Below are positions 45,667-55,013 of a stretch of DNA of 64,000 nt, one piece after another. Both the position numbers and the translations under genes were made by a program. Numbering within the stretch: the stretch's first letter is position 1; every line of letters begins with the position of its first letter. This DNA comes from an uncultured Pseudomonadota bacterium (GTDB taxonomy: Bacteria > Pseudomonadota > Gammaproteobacteria > Steroidobacterales > Steroidobacteraceae). The stretch is taken from positions 21,739-85,738 of the forward strand of contig CAIKMS010000031.1 of the NCBI GenBank assembly GCA_903828595.1, written 5' to 3'. Below the pieces are notes generated by a model that saw only the letters and a program-made list of their open reading frames with translations, did no database searches and was not told where the DNA came from.

Positions 45667-48549
45667 CTAGTCTAAAGCGTGACGAACCCAGCCACTTTCC
45701 TCACGCCGCAACTCATAGGTCGGCCAATCGTGCATATCCAGCTTAACGGTAATCACGTCCACCGCGTTATTTAACGCCACCGTTTTCAATCGAACCGCAC
45801 TGCGATCAGCCTTTCCACGGATAGCCGCCAAAAACGAATCCAGATCAAGCGTGGGTTTATCATCCACCGCCACGATGCGACGCCCAGCCAGCAATCCGGC
45901 ACGAGTGGCTGGCGACCCGTAAGCGAAGTAAGCGACGTACACACCTTGAGGAACGATGCCCCGTTGGGCTGGCAATGCGCGATGGGGGCTCTGCAAAGTC
46001 ACGCCAGCCCACTGCACGATACGATCGATGTCATGCCCGCCTAGCGCGACTGTATCCAAATCTATCTCTTGCGCGGTGTTATTACGCCACACCACCAAAT
46101 GCACCCGCGGCTTTTGAGCGGCTCGCTCCACCTCAGCAAAACGGCTGACTAAGTGTCCGTCCACACTCAGTAACAAGTCGCCAGTCTGTAACCACTGCGC
46201 GGCCGGTGTTCCAGCCACTAGGCGCACGATGCTCAACACCTGACGACGATTAGCCGGATTATTTTGAAATTGATTAACCCAGAAATCAGGAAGGCCATAA
46301 CGCCGCGCGGTAGCCAGAGGCACTGCACCTAACTCGACTTCCAGTGAGCGCAACTGGGTTTTATCTCGCACCGCGGTGACCATTGGGTTGATCACGTCAC
46401 TGAGAATTCCAAAGTTCTCTTGCGTCATTTCGCGCGGCGTTTCAAAGGCGAAAGACGACCAGAGCGCCGATACAGCCCCCGACTTATTGACGATCAGCCC
46501 GTCAAAGTCGTTGGGGCCGTCCACCAAAGACAAGACTTCCGCATTGGTGTCTCGAAAAGCCAACGTTCTTGACAAAGGGAATGCCACCGGATCCAGAGCC
46601 GATACGCGCGCCTGACGATTCATTACCCGCTGATCGGAACGCAGACCCACGACCCAGACAGGCTCACCCGGCGAGAAATCTACCGCGTTGAACGTAACCG
46701 CCTGAACCGGCGTGGTACCGATCAACTTAGGGTCATAGGAGATCACTGCCAGATTGTGCAAAGGGTTAATGAACTCGACTCGGCCCGGCACTTCCAGAGC
46801 CCCACCGAAGGTGAGTCGCACATCGCCTAAAGCCACCGGCACCGTATTGCGATCGACCACCACTAAGCCACGTTGCGTATCTACAATGACTCCCGTCCCG
46901 TGGTAGCTGCGCTCGGCGATGCCTGAGACCAAGTAGGGCATGTCAAAATTGACGTACACCAAAGATGGCGCCAGTCGGCGACCCATCTCGTCACCGGCAT
47001 TACTGCTAAAATTAGTACTCGCCACCAATGGCGGCTTGGCCGCCGGCGGCGGCGCCAACTCACGGCAGGGCCAATAACCTTTGACATCATCGCGGACACA
47101 GCGCCTGGCTATAAACCAACGCCGATCAATGCGCACCGAACGAACCTGAGTCGTGCGTACATCGTCCATCGTCACAAATCGAACGACTGCCTGGCTCTGA
47201 TCTTCGAGTCCGGCGAGCACAGCTTCAATATCGTCTAAGGTCTGCACGGGCCGACCATTAAATTGCACCAGAATCGAGCCACGCGGTATTCCGGCTGAAC
47301 CCAATACATAACCGGGATTTGCCACGTAAATGCCGCGTATGGGTACATTTAAGTGGCGAGCCTGCTGATAAGACAACGGATGTAAAACAGCTTCCCCAAA
47401 CTCTAAATACTCCGCGGGGGTAATGCTGTGTAAATCGGTAACGCTTAGTGAGCGCTGCAACACCTCGCCACCGCGCTGGATCTCAAGTTGAATGGTTTTT
47501 CCAACCGAATCGTCCAGCACTTCAGACAGGCTCTGAAATTCAGTCACCCAGTGGCCATTGATACGCACCAAGAGGTCACCGACTTCTAACTGACCTGCAG
47601 CCGGAGATCCAGGCTGCACTTGACCCACCACCAGCATCCCGACTTGCTGGGGAAACTCGCGGCGGACCTGCGCTTCGGTGTCCGCACTTAACCCTAAACG
47701 ATGCAATTCATCAAACGGCTTATAGTCAAAAACAACCTGTAAGGTTCCTCGCGGCACCGGCATCCCGGCTTGTATCAGGCGCAAGGCCCGCACGACCCGA
47801 TCCAGTGGTAAGTAAAAACTTGACGCTGCGCCCGTCGCACCGCCGGCATTCAACGCAATGGCACGACCCGAAATATCCACGACCGGCGAACCCGACGATC
47901 CTCCTGAGGTACTGGAAGCGGCTTGGTAGTAAAAAGTATTGAAATCGTTATAACGACCGAAACCGTAGGCGGGTGCATGCCGATCCAGTCGCGCGATGGT
48001 TCCAGACAGGAACGAAAGCTGCTCGCCTGCATCGTTACCCACGACCCTGATTTCGGTACCCACCTGTGCACCCGCCGGGTACAAGGGGATTTCAGACGGC
48101 GCCATAAAACGTAATTTACTCGGGTCGTATCGGTAGAAACCAAAGTCATGGACCGGGTCTCGATAGACTGGGTAGAGCGGCACTTCCTCACGATTTAAAA
48201 AAACCGCCTGCGCCGTTACAGGACCTGAGGTAACCACGTGCCGATTGGTGAGTATCAATCCGCGCTTAGCGTCTACGACAAAACCGGTGGCTTGGCCGGT
48301 GGCATTGTTCTCGGTGTCAAAAGCCCGCGTAGCGTCGATCTGAATCGAAACTACACCCTTAGCAATCTGCTCTAGCGTTAAAGCCCAATCCGCACGCGCT
48401 GGCGCAGAAGCCGAACGGTTTGTAGTGGATGGCGCGCTCTTAACAACAGGAGAGGCGTTAACGGCCGTACCGGACTTAAGTAGGCACAGGCTAAGCGCCA
48501 CCACCCTGAGCCCAGCCTTTACACGAGGCCACCTACTTAGATTGTCCAT
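45667..48549 (-). CDS. Tandem HtrA/PDZ serine protease of the Nma111 type
   Basis: A 960-residue secreted protein from the ATG at 48549, with GGTGAG upstream. An uncleaved or cleaved Sec signal covers about residues 10-35. Architecture: an active trypsin-like domain with His (TNRHVV), Asp (VHDFGFYRYD) and Ser (GGSSGSPVV) at about residues 104, 135 and 219, then PDZ1 (GQVQPGSPAAGQLEVGDLLV) and PDZ2 (IPRGSILVQFNGRPVQTLDD). A second protease-like domain has lost the catalytic residues (VDRNTVP for His, HNLAVISYDP for Asp, no GxSG). PDZ3 (GTPAAQWLQTGDLLLSVDG) and PDZ4 (SPATRAGLLAGRRIVAVDD) follow. This duplicated arrangement is known from yeast Nma111, and bacterial copies are rarer. It likely handles misfolded envelope proteins. 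Confidence 0.9.
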   Translation of the reverse strand: MDNLSRWPRVKAGLRVVALSLCLLKSGTAVNASPVVKSAPSTTNRSASAPARADWALTLEQIAKGVVSIQIDATRAFDTENNATGQATGFVVDAKRGLILTNRHVVTSGPVTAQAVFLNREEVPLYPVYRDPVHDFGFYRYDPSKLRFMAPSEIPLYPAGAQVGTEIRVVGNDAGEQLSFLSGTIARLDRHAPAYGFGRYNDFNTFYYQAASSTSGGSSGSPVVDISGRAIALNAGGATGAASSFYLPLDRVVRALRLIQAGMPVPRGTLQVVFDYKPFDELHRLGLSADTEAQVRREFPQQVGMLVVGQVQPGSPAAGQLEVGDLLVRINGHWVTEFQSLSEVLDDSVGKTIQLEIQRGGEVLQRSLSVTDLHSITPAEYLEFGEAVLHPLSYQQARHLNVPIRGIYVANPGYVLGSAGIPRGSILVQFNGRPVQTLDDIEAVLAGLEDQSQAVVRFVTMDDVRTTQVRSVRIDRRWFIARRCVRDDVKGYWPCRELAPPPAAKPPLVASTNFSSNAGDEMGRRLAPSLVYVNFDMPYLVSGIAERSYHGTGVIVDTQRGLVVVDRNTVPVALGDVRLTFGGALEVPGRVEFINPLHNLAVISYDPKLIGTTPVQAVTFNAVDFSPGEPVWVVGLRSDQRVMNRQARVSALDPVAFPLSRTLAFRDTNAEVLSLVDGPNDFDGLIVNKSGAVSALWSSFAFETPREMTQENFGILSDVINPMVTAVRDKTQLRSLEVELGAVPLATARRYGLPDFWVNQFQNNPANRRQVLSIVRLVAGTPAAQWLQTGDLLLSVDGHLVSRFAEVERAAQKPRVHLVVWRNNTAQEIDLDTVALGGHDIDRIVQWAGVTLQSPHRALPAQRGIVPQGVYVAYFAYGSPATRAGLLAGRRIVAVDDKPTLDLDSFLAAIRGKADRSAVRLKTVALNNAVDVITVKLDMHDWPTYELRREESGWVRHALD

Positions 48550-48599
48550 GACGCTCACCAATGCCCCAGACCACTCATTACCAGTGGCGCTAGCAAATC

Positions 48600-49532
48600 C
48601 TAAAAAGTTTCGCCGAACGCCGCGGTATAAAGACGACGAATTTCAGCCAAATCGGGCGAATGGTTCTGCGTACCGTGGTGTTCAATTTTGATGGAACCTA
48701 GCAAGGACGCAATGCGACCGGTCGTTGGCAATGACAAGCCGTGCGTCAGTCCGTAGAGTAGGCCTGCGCGATACGCGTCACCACAGCCGGTTGGGTCAGC
48801 AATCTTTTGGGCAGGCACCGAGGGAATATCGTGCTTTACGCCCTGCGAATAGATCGTCGAGCCTTGGGCGCCACGGGTAACGATATAGCCGCGCATCTGT
48901 GCAGCAATCGCCTCCGGGCTTAAACCGGTGCGCTCCTCCACCAATGCGGCCTCATAGTCGTTAACCACCAGCCAGTCTGCTTGGCCAATAAAGCCCTTTA
49001 GGTCCTCGCCGTTAAACATGGGCAAGTTCTGACCAGGATCAAACAAAAACGGAATACCAGCCGCTTTTAGGGATTTAGCGTGGCCGATCATGGCGGCTCG
49101 ATCATCAGGAGCGACGATAGCAAGCTTGACCGATCCGTCTACCGGGATGGCGATCTGATGGGCATGGCTCATGGCACCAGGGTGGAATGCAGTAATTTGG
49201 TTGGCATCAACATCTGTGGTGATGTAGGCCTGCGCCGTATAACTACCCGGAAATACTTTGACGTGATCCAGGTTAACGCCGTGACGTTTTAACCAGGCTG
49301 CGTAATCGGCAAAGTCATCGCCCGCCGCACCCAGCAGACACACGTCCATGCCCAATAATCGGGCGTTGTACGCGATGTTACCGCCGCAGCCGCCGTAGTT
49401 ACGGCGCAACGAAGGCACCAGAAAACCTACCGAAAGACTGTGAACACGATCTGGCAGGATGTGATCGCCGAAGCGACCGTCAAAAACCATAATCGTGTCA
49501 TAAGCGATTGAGCCACAAATCAGTACAGACAT
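48600..49532 (-). CDS. PfkB-family carbohydrate/nucleoside kinase (adenosine-kinase-like)
   Basis: A 310-residue ribokinase-fold kinase. It has NYGGCGGNIAYNARLLG at the substrate lid and the anion-hole/catalytic motif DPTGCGDAYRAG with the catalytic Asp. It resembles the bacterial adenosine kinase/ribokinase subgroup. The substrate is not certain. It is followed on the minus strand by the HtrA-like gene (50-nt gap). Confidence 0.88.
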   Translation of the reverse strand: MSVLICGSIAYDTIMVFDGRFGDHILPDRVHSLSVGFLVPSLRRNYGGCGGNIAYNARLLGMDVCLLGAAGDDFADYAAWLKRHGVNLDHVKVFPGSYTAQAYITTDVDANQITAFHPGAMSHAHQIAIPVDGSVKLAIVAPDDRAAMIGHAKSLKAAGIPFLFDPGQNLPMFNGEDLKGFIGQADWLVVNDYEAALVEERTGLSPEAIAAQMRGYIVTRGAQGSTIYSQGVKHDIPSVPAQKIADPTGCGDAYRAGLLYGLTHGLSLPTTGRIASLLGSIKIEHHGTQNHSPDLAEIRRLYTAAFGETF

Positions 49533-49607
49533 GCTGGGAAAAGCTCCGGGTATAAGATGAACAGCACGATACTAGTTGCGTGCCGGGGATGCTAGCAAAA
49601 GCAGTGA

Positions 49608-50003
49608 TTAGCGACCTATCAACACTAAACCCCAACAGGTTGCTAGCACCACAAAACTCAACAGCACAGCGGCCGATCCCAAATCCTTGGCAAGCCCCGA
49701 CAGCGGGTTACGCTCCACGCCAATGCGATCAATCGCCGCTTCAATAGCGCTGTTAATGAGTTCCACCAATAAGACTAACAGCATCGGCAGAATCAGCAGG
49801 ACGCGCTCCACGCCGGTGCGACCGAGCAAAAGACCCAAAGGAATGACGAACATAGCGCCGATGCACTCTTGTCGAAACGCTTCCTCCTCGGTCCAGGCTC
49901 CGACCAACCCTTTCCAAGAATTTTGGAAAGATTCCATCAATCGCTGCCATCCGCGCGGCTTTGGCCTGCCGGCAACGATCGTTGGACGGGCGTGCTCGCT
50001 CAT
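49608..50003 (-). CDS. dgkA: Diacylglycerol kinase
   Basis: Small integral inner-membrane kinase that phosphorylates diacylglycerol for phospholipid recycling. It has 131 residues, with three hydrophobic segments and the DgkA signature EEAFRQECIGAM and ELINSAIEAAIDRIG. ATG at 50003. Upstream is a 342-nt gap before the divergent ispG. Confidence 0.95.
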   Translation of the reverse strand: MSEHARPTIVAGRPKPRGWQRLMESFQNSWKGLVGAWTEEEAFRQECIGAMFVIPLGLLLGRTGVERVLLILPMLLVLLVELINSAIEAAIDRIGVERNPLSGLAKDLGSAAVLLSFVVLATCWGLVLIGR

Positions 50004-50345
50004 GGCGAATTCACCGGCGCGGATGCCTTACGGCCAGTGGAAGGGTTAGACATAGCGAGTTACTCGAAAGATATTTGTGGCGTATGGAGTACTAACGCCT
50101 GATTTTACAGGATTTTAGTGACGCCGCCTCAAAACCCGCCTCCCAGGATTTCTCGACAAAGCTCACGCTGCCCAACCCCTTGGCCGGCTAAAATGAGCGC
50201 CGAGACTTCAGACGCCAGCGATACCCACGCGCATTGGCTCACCGTTGTAAGATAGCCAGACCACGGCACGGCGCCCCAAACCCCGTCAGGCGCCCTGTGA
50301 CTAGGCTGAAATTTTCACCAAATTAACCTAACGAGAGCATTGCCT
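50004..50345. other. Intergenic gap between dgkA and ispG
   Basis: A 342-nt divergent region that should hold promoters of both genes. I see no RNA gene, repeat or clear -10/-35 pair. A 17-codon reading frame (50000-50053, minus) ends on the dgkA start codon, but it has no credible ribosome site. Confidence 0.6.
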
Positions 50346-51569
50346 ATGGCTTTCCCGATTCGCCGCCAGACCGTCCCTGTCCAAGTTGGGCATGTGCTCA
50401 TCGGTGGAGGTGCGCCTATCGTTGTGCAATCGATGACCAACACCGACACCGCGGATATCGCATCTACCGTTCGGCAGGTCACTGATCTGGCACGCGCGGG
50501 TTCGGAACTGGTTCGAATCACGGTCAACACCAGCGAAGCCGCCGCCGCGGTGCCACATATTCGCGAGCAGCTGGATAAAGCCGGCGTGAACGTGCCGTTG
50601 GTCGGTGACTTTCATTTTAATGGCCATAAGTTATTGCACGAGCATCCGGCCTGCGCTGAGGCACTCGCCAAGCTGCGCATTAATCCCGGCAACGTGGGCC
50701 GAGGCGCCAAGCGTGACTCACAGTTCGCCGAAATGATCGAGGTGGCATGCCGATACCAGCGTCCGGTACGCATCGGCGTTAACTGGGGGAGTCTTGATCA
50801 GGACCTGTTAACGCGATTGATGGATGAGAACTCCGCGCGCGAGGCGCCATGGGACACCATGGAAGTCGTTCGCGAAGCTATCGTTGTCTCGGCGATAGAA
50901 AGTGCGGCACGCGCCGTAGAACTTGGCCTGCCGCGTGAGTTTATTTTACTGTCCGCCAAAGTCAGCGGAATCCAAGACCTCATCTCGATTTATCAAAACT
51001 TGGCTAACCGCTGCGACTACGCACTACACCTAGGCCTGACCGAGGCCGGTATGGGCTCCAAAGGCATCGTAGCCTCCTCAGCCGCCATGGGTGTACTGCT
51101 GCAACAGGGCATCGGCGACACAATCCGCGTGTCCTTAACCCCAGAGCCTAACGGCGATCGCACACGTGAGGTGATCGTGGCACAAGAACTGCTGCAGACC
51201 ATGGGCTTGCGTGCATTTACGCCCTTGGTCGTTGCCTGCCCAGGTTGCGGCCGTACCACCAGCACCTACTTCCAAGAGTTAGCACAAAACATACAGAGTC
51301 ACCTGCGAACGCGCATGTCGCATTGGAAAACCCAATACGTAGGCGTTGAATCACTGTCTGTTGCCGTGATGGGCTGCGTCGTTAACGGCCCGGGCGAGAG
51401 CAAGCACGCCAACATCGGCATCAGCTTGCCGGGCACGGGTGAACGGCCAGTAGCGCCGGTTTATGAGGATGGAGAGAAAACCGTCACGCTCAAGGGCGAC
51501 CGCATTGCCGAGGAGTTCCAAGAACTCTTAGAGAACTACATCGCACGTAAGTACCCAGCAAGGATTTGA
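50346..51569 (+). CDS. ispG: 4-hydroxy-3-methylbut-2-enyl diphosphate synthase
   Basis: [4Fe-4S] enzyme of the MEP isoprenoid pathway. It has 407 residues from the ATG at 50346, with GAGAG 8 nt upstream. Cluster Cys are in [10 protein letters not shown] and [31 protein letters not shown] is the usual N-terminal motif. The next gene starts 5 nt after the stop. Confidence 0.97.
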   Translation: MAFPIRRQTVPVQVGHVLIGGGAPIVVQSMTNTDTADIASTVRQVTDLARAGSELVRITVNTSEAAAAVPHIREQLDKAGVNVPLVGDFHFNGHKLLHEHPACAEALAKLRINPGNVGRGAKRDSQFAEMIEVACRYQRPVRIGVNWGSLDQDLLTRLMDENSAREAPWDTMEVVREAIVVSAIESAARAVELGLPREFILLSAKVSGIQDLISIYQNLANRCDYALHLGLTEAGMGSKGIVASSAAMGVLLQQGIGDTIRVSLTPEPNGDRTREVIVAQELLQTMGLRAFTPLVVACPGCGRTTSTYFQELAQNIQSHLRTRMSHWKTQYVGVESLSVAVMGCVVNGPGESKHANIGISLPGTGERPVAPVYEDGEKTVTLKGDRIAEEFQELLENYIARKYPARI

Positions 51570-51574
51570 TCCAC

Positions 51575-51916
51575 ATGAGCATGCAAAATCTATTGGCGGA
51601 TCGAAGCTGCGCACCGTGTGAAGGCGGTGTATTGCCGTTTTCAGCCGAGCAAGCCCGTGACCACCTGACCGCCTTAAAGCCGGTATGGAAAGTCAACGAA
51701 TCAGGCACGGCCATTGAGGCCTCCTACCGATTTCGGGACTTCTATCGGGTCATGAGTTTTGTAAATGCTTTAGCGCATATCGCCAACGCGGAAGATCACC
51801 ATCCGGATCTGAAGATCGGCTATAACTACTGCCACGTGCTCTACACAACCCATGCGATTAAGGGATTGTCGGAGAACGATTTCATCTGTGCCGCAAAAAT
51901 AGACCGCCTGTCCTAA
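51575..51916 (+). CDS. phhB: Pterin-4a-carbinolamine dehydratase
   Basis: Dehydrates 4a-hydroxy-tetrahydrobiopterin so that aromatic amino acid hydroxylases can be recycled. It has 113 residues from the ATG at 51575. The active-site motif EDHHPDLKIGYNYCHVLY is clear. It is co-transcribed with ispG. There is no phenylalanine hydroxylase in the window, so this one may serve as a general or DCoH-like protein. Confidence 0.93.
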   Translation: MSMQNLLADRSCAPCEGGVLPFSAEQARDHLTALKPVWKVNESGTAIEASYRFRDFYRVMSFVNALAHIANAEDHHPDLKIGYNYCHVLYTTHAIKGLSENDFICAAKIDRLS

Positions 51917-51942
51917 GCCCCTTTTTAGACCAGCGCACCGCA

Positions 51943-51958
51943 CCTTTTAGTCAAAAGG
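51943..51958 (+). promoter_or_regulatory. Stem-loop that includes the ribosome site of the M28 peptidase gene
   Basis: CCTTTT, AGTC, AAAAGG form a 6-bp hairpin 10 nt upstream of the ATG at 51968. The right arm holds the AAAAGGA ribosome site. It could limit translation or act thermometer-like, but the stem is weak. Confidence 0.35.
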
Positions 51959-51967
51959 AATCTCACG

Positions 51968-53692
51968 ATGTCTGACTGTTCGAAACCATTCATTCCATTC
52001 ACCCAACACCTGGTAAAAATAGGCGTTCTGGCTTGCAGCCTGCTGCTCGCAAACAGCGCACTAGCTGAAGTAGCTCACGCAAATGCCACGCACATCGACG
52101 GGGCTCGGGTATTACAAGACATCACCACACTGTCCTCCGACGATTTTGAAGGCCGCTCGCCGGGTACGGTTGGAGAGCAAAAAACAGTCGCGTTTCTCAT
52201 CGATCAACTGAAAAGCTATGGCCTAAAGCCGGGTAATCCGGATGGCAGCTACGTCCAAGACGTACCCATGAACGGTTATATGGCCAATCCTTCGCTGACA
52301 CTGACCGCCGGCGCCCATCAAACGACACTGAAGTTTCCTGATGATTTTGTAGCTGTGTCTTACACGGGCGAGCCACAGACCGTGACCAAGAACTCCGAAC
52401 TCGTCTTTGTCGGCTACGGCGTGGTAGCCCCTGAATACGGCTGGGACGATTACAAAGGCATGGATTTGAAGGGCAAAACTCTCGTCATGCTGATCAACGA
52501 TCCGCCTGTCAAAGACCCTAAACATCCAGATCAACTCGATCCTAAAATGTTTGGCGGCAAGGCCATGACCTACTACGGTCGCTGGACTTACAAGTATGAA
52601 ATGGCCGCCAAACTTGGGGCGGCTGCAGCCATCATCATTCATGAAACCGAGCCTGCCGCCTATCCTTACTCGGTGGTTAAAAACAGCTGGGGCAAAGAGA
52701 ACTTTGCTCTGCGCAGCGCTGGCCCCAACCCGGACTTTCCACCCGTGGCGGCCTGGATGCAGCTGGATGCCGCAGAGGCGATGTTGAAAGCATCCGGGCA
52801 CACGTATGCGGAACTTAAAGCTAAGGCGCTGTCACGCGACTTTCGCCCGGTCGTCCTAGGCACCACCGCTAACTTTGATGTGAAAAACACGATACGCACC
52901 GTAGATTCAAAGAACGTTGTGGCACGGATACCCGGCTCTGATCCCACGCTCAGCGCAGAAACCATTATCTACTCAGCTCACTGGGATCACTTTGGATGGG
53001 ATCCCTCACTGCCCGGCACCAAGCACGATCAGATTTATCACGGTGCTATCGATAACGCATCCGGTGTAGCCTCACTTTTAGCTGTTGCACGAGCCTTTAG
53101 CACAGCGCACACACCACCCAAGCGTAGTCTGGTGTTTTTGGTGACTACCGCTGAGGAACGTGGCCTGTTGGGCGCTCGCTACTACGCGCAACACCCGCTC
53201 TATCCTCTGACAACTACGCTGGCGGATCTCAATATTGACGGCAATGCCCCCTACGGACGCACACGTGACGTGGCGATCATCGGCGCTGGCAAATCAACGT
53301 TGGAGGATCTGGCAACCCGCTATGCGACACGCCAGGCGCGAAAAACGCGCCCAGACCCTCATCCGGAGCACGGGGGTTTTTATCGTGCGGATCAGTTGGA
53401 GTTTGCTAAGCACGGTGTGCCTGTCTTGTTCTTAGACGCGGGGACAGACTTTATTGGAAAGCCCAAGGGCTTTGGCGATGCAAAGCTGCAGGAGTACACC
53501 GAGCATGACTACCATCAGGTCACTGACACGGTCAAAGCCGACTGGGACATGTCCGGCGCCGTGGAAAACATCGAACTGTTGTATAACGTCGGTGAGAATT
53601 TAGCGGCCGGTGCAGCCTTCCCCGTGTGGAAAAACGGAGCCGAGTTCAAGGCTGTGCGCGAGCAAATGCTCGCCCCAGGCAAAGCAAAATAA
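51968..53692 (+). CDS. Secreted M28-family zinc aminopeptidase
   Basis: A 574-residue periplasmic or secreted metallopeptidase. The signal peptide ends near SLLLANSALAE. A PA-domain insertion is followed by the M28 catalytic domain. Zn ligands and acid residues are visible in IYSAHWDHFGW, GAIDNASGVASLL, TTAEERGLLGARYYA, LNIDGNAPYGR and EHDYHQVTDT. It probably removes N-terminal residues from peptides for nutrition. Confidence 0.93.
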   Translation: MSDCSKPFIPFTQHLVKIGVLACSLLLANSALAEVAHANATHIDGARVLQDITTLSSDDFEGRSPGTVGEQKTVAFLIDQLKSYGLKPGNPDGSYVQDVPMNGYMANPSLTLTAGAHQTTLKFPDDFVAVSYTGEPQTVTKNSELVFVGYGVVAPEYGWDDYKGMDLKGKTLVMLINDPPVKDPKHPDQLDPKMFGGKAMTYYGRWTYKYEMAAKLGAAAAIIIHETEPAAYPYSVVKNSWGKENFALRSAGPNPDFPPVAAWMQLDAAEAMLKASGHTYAELKAKALSRDFRPVVLGTTANFDVKNTIRTVDSKNVVARIPGSDPTLSAETIIYSAHWDHFGWDPSLPGTKHDQIYHGAIDNASGVASLLAVARAFSTAHTPPKRSLVFLVTTAEERGLLGARYYAQHPLYPLTTTLADLNIDGNAPYGRTRDVAIIGAGKSTLEDLATRYATRQARKTRPDPHPEHGGFYRADQLEFAKHGVPVLFLDAGTDFIGKPKGFGDAKLQEYTEHDYHQVTDTVKADWDMSGAVENIELLYNVGENLAAGAAFPVWKNGAEFKAVREQMLAPGKAK

Positions 53693-53714
53693 AGCTTAAC
53701 TTTGAAAGACTCCT

Positions 53715-53751
53715 CGCTGAATGCGGAGCTTTAAGTAGCCTGCATTCAGCG
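53715..53751. repeat. 10-bp inverted repeat between convergent genes
   Basis: CGCTGAATGC (53715-53724) and GCATTCAGCG (53742-53751), with a 17-nt loop. The loop also carries GGAGCTTTAA, which pairs partly with AAGACTCC upstream. It lies between the M28 peptidase (ends 53692) and the lipoprotein gene (ends 53746). No long T-run follows. It may act as a bidirectional terminator. Confidence 0.45.
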
Positions 53752-54285
53752 TAAAGGCAGGCTTAAGATCAGCGTGGTCACACTAGCCGGCAACTCCGGC
53801 TTTTGACCACGCTCCAAGTACTCGCGACGGCCATTTTGGTCTTGCTCGATCGCATAAAGCGTATCGGATTTTGGATCCATGACGACGGCCGCTATACGGC
53901 CAGCAGGCTGCAGCGTCACAAAGTACGTTCCCCCTTCCATCTGCAAGGGTGCCTCGGACAGGCTAGTCAGGAGACGTTCAAAATCCTGGCCTAACATCGC
54001 CAGCAGACGATCCCGTAGCGGCTGAGTTTGCCAAAGCTTAGCTCCATGAGCCGGCTTACCCACAAACGCTGACAGGTAATTCAAAGCGCCCGTGCGTACG
54101 GCGCCCCCAGGCGTAGAGGGGGCCGTGGAGTTCAGTGAGGGCGATTGAACCGCACGAGCGATACCGCCGCGTATAGGTGCTGTGGCTTCTAAAGGCGCTT
54201 TCGAACAGGCAAAAAGCCCGCTGATAAACACACAGAGAATGCAAAGACGGGGGCTAGAAAAGCCCTTGGAGCGATGATCAAGCAT
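53746..54285 (-). CDS. Lipoprotein of unknown function
   Basis: A 179-residue protein with a lipoprotein signal: hydrophobic LCILCVFISGLFACSK, lipobox LFAC, Cys about residue 27. The mature part has Pro/Ser-rich spacing followed by a compact domain (FVTLQPAGRIAAVVMDPKSD). I do not recognise a family. It overlaps the upstream membrane protein gene by 8 nt, so the two probably work together. Confidence 0.8.
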   Translation of the reverse strand: MLDHRSKGFSSPRLCILCVFISGLFACSKAPLEATAPIRGGIARAVQSPSLNSTAPSTPGGAVRTGALNYLSAFVGKPAHGAKLWQTQPLRDRLLAMLGQDFERLLTSLSEAPLQMEGGTYFVTLQPAGRIAAVVMDPKSDTLYAIEQDQNGRREYLERGQKPELPASVTTLILSLPLR

Positions 54286-54841
54286 GTGAAGATCCTTGCC
54301 TGCTCCGCGCGTGTTTGTCGCGCGACATACGCCTCCAAATCAAAAACAACACCAATACGGCACCGACTAAAGCTAAGCCCGCACAGCCGGTTAAAGCACT
54401 GGTAAAAGCATCAAGATAGTGTGGCTTTAACGTTTCAAGCCTGGCTAACTCACGGGCGATAATAGGTGCCGGTTGCCCACTACCTAGCACGCGCTGCTGG
54501 TCAACCTGATAAGCCTCTAACAACCGCTGAGGCTGCCAGCAATAAAGCCCGTAATGGCATAAACCATTCATGCCAGCGGCCGTGACGGTCACGCCCAGAC
54601 CGAAGAAGAGCGAAGCAGCAGGACCAAGGCGCGGGCTTAAAACCCATGCCGTACTCATCGCTCGCAGCAGTGCCCAGAAGAACACACCGGCAGAAGCACA
54701 TTGCACCAGCATGGGGGATACAGACCACTGCGCGGCTTTCGGCCCTATGGCAAGCAAGCCCGAGACACCACCACCCACAGCGGCTACCAACACACAGGCC
54801 AGCAGCACACGAACGGGCTTAACCTCACGGGTAGTTAACAC
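54278..54841 (-). CDS. Four-helix inner-membrane protein of unknown function
   Basis: A 187-residue protein if started at GTG 54841, which overlaps the DUF2256 stop. A TTG at 54877 would lie inside that gene. Four hydrophobic segments are seen at about residues 12-32, 41-63, 73-98 and 150-172, and the C-terminus is basic (RRMSRDKHARSRQ). A CHYGLYCWQPQRLLEAYQVD stretch forms the loop after segment 3. No family was recognised. Confidence 0.75.
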   Translation of the reverse strand: MLTTREVKPVRVLLACVLVAAVGGGVSGLLAIGPKAAQWSVSPMLVQCASAGVFFWALLRAMSTAWVLSPRLGPAASLFFGLGVTVTAAGMNGLCHYGLYCWQPQRLLEAYQVDQQRVLGSGQPAPIIARELARLETLKPHYLDAFTSALTGCAGLALVGAVLVLFLIWRRMSRDKHARSRQGSSHA

Positions 54842-54996
54842 ACGCGATTCCGCCGAGCTCGACAGGCGTCGCTGCAATAACGCACTTCATCCCAAACTTT
54901 GAGCCAGCGACGACGCCAAGAAAAGGGTCGCTGACAGACCGGACAGATTTTCACCGGCAAATCGGCTTTCGCAACGGGTCGAGTTGCCTTACGCAC
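54835..54996 (-). CDS. DUF2256 small zinc-ribbon-like protein
   Basis: A 53-residue protein from GTG at 54996, with GGTGAG 6 nt upstream, ending TAA at 54837-54835. It carries the DUF2256 signature: KICPVCQRPFSWRRRW, then WDEVRYCSDACRARRNR, with four Cys likely to bind zinc. The function is unknown in the family. It lies 17 nt downstream of the ubiI-like gene and overlaps the start of the next gene, so it is in the ubiI operon. Confidence 0.88.
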   Translation of the reverse strand: MRKATRPVAKADLPVKICPVCQRPFSWRRRWLKVWDEVRYCSDACRARRNRVC

Positions 54997-55013
54997 TCGA
55001 TGCTCACCCGGTC

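Noticed and set aside
50000..50053. 17-codon frame ending on the dgkA start codon
   Set aside because: No convincing ribosome site, very short, and no features in the peptide.
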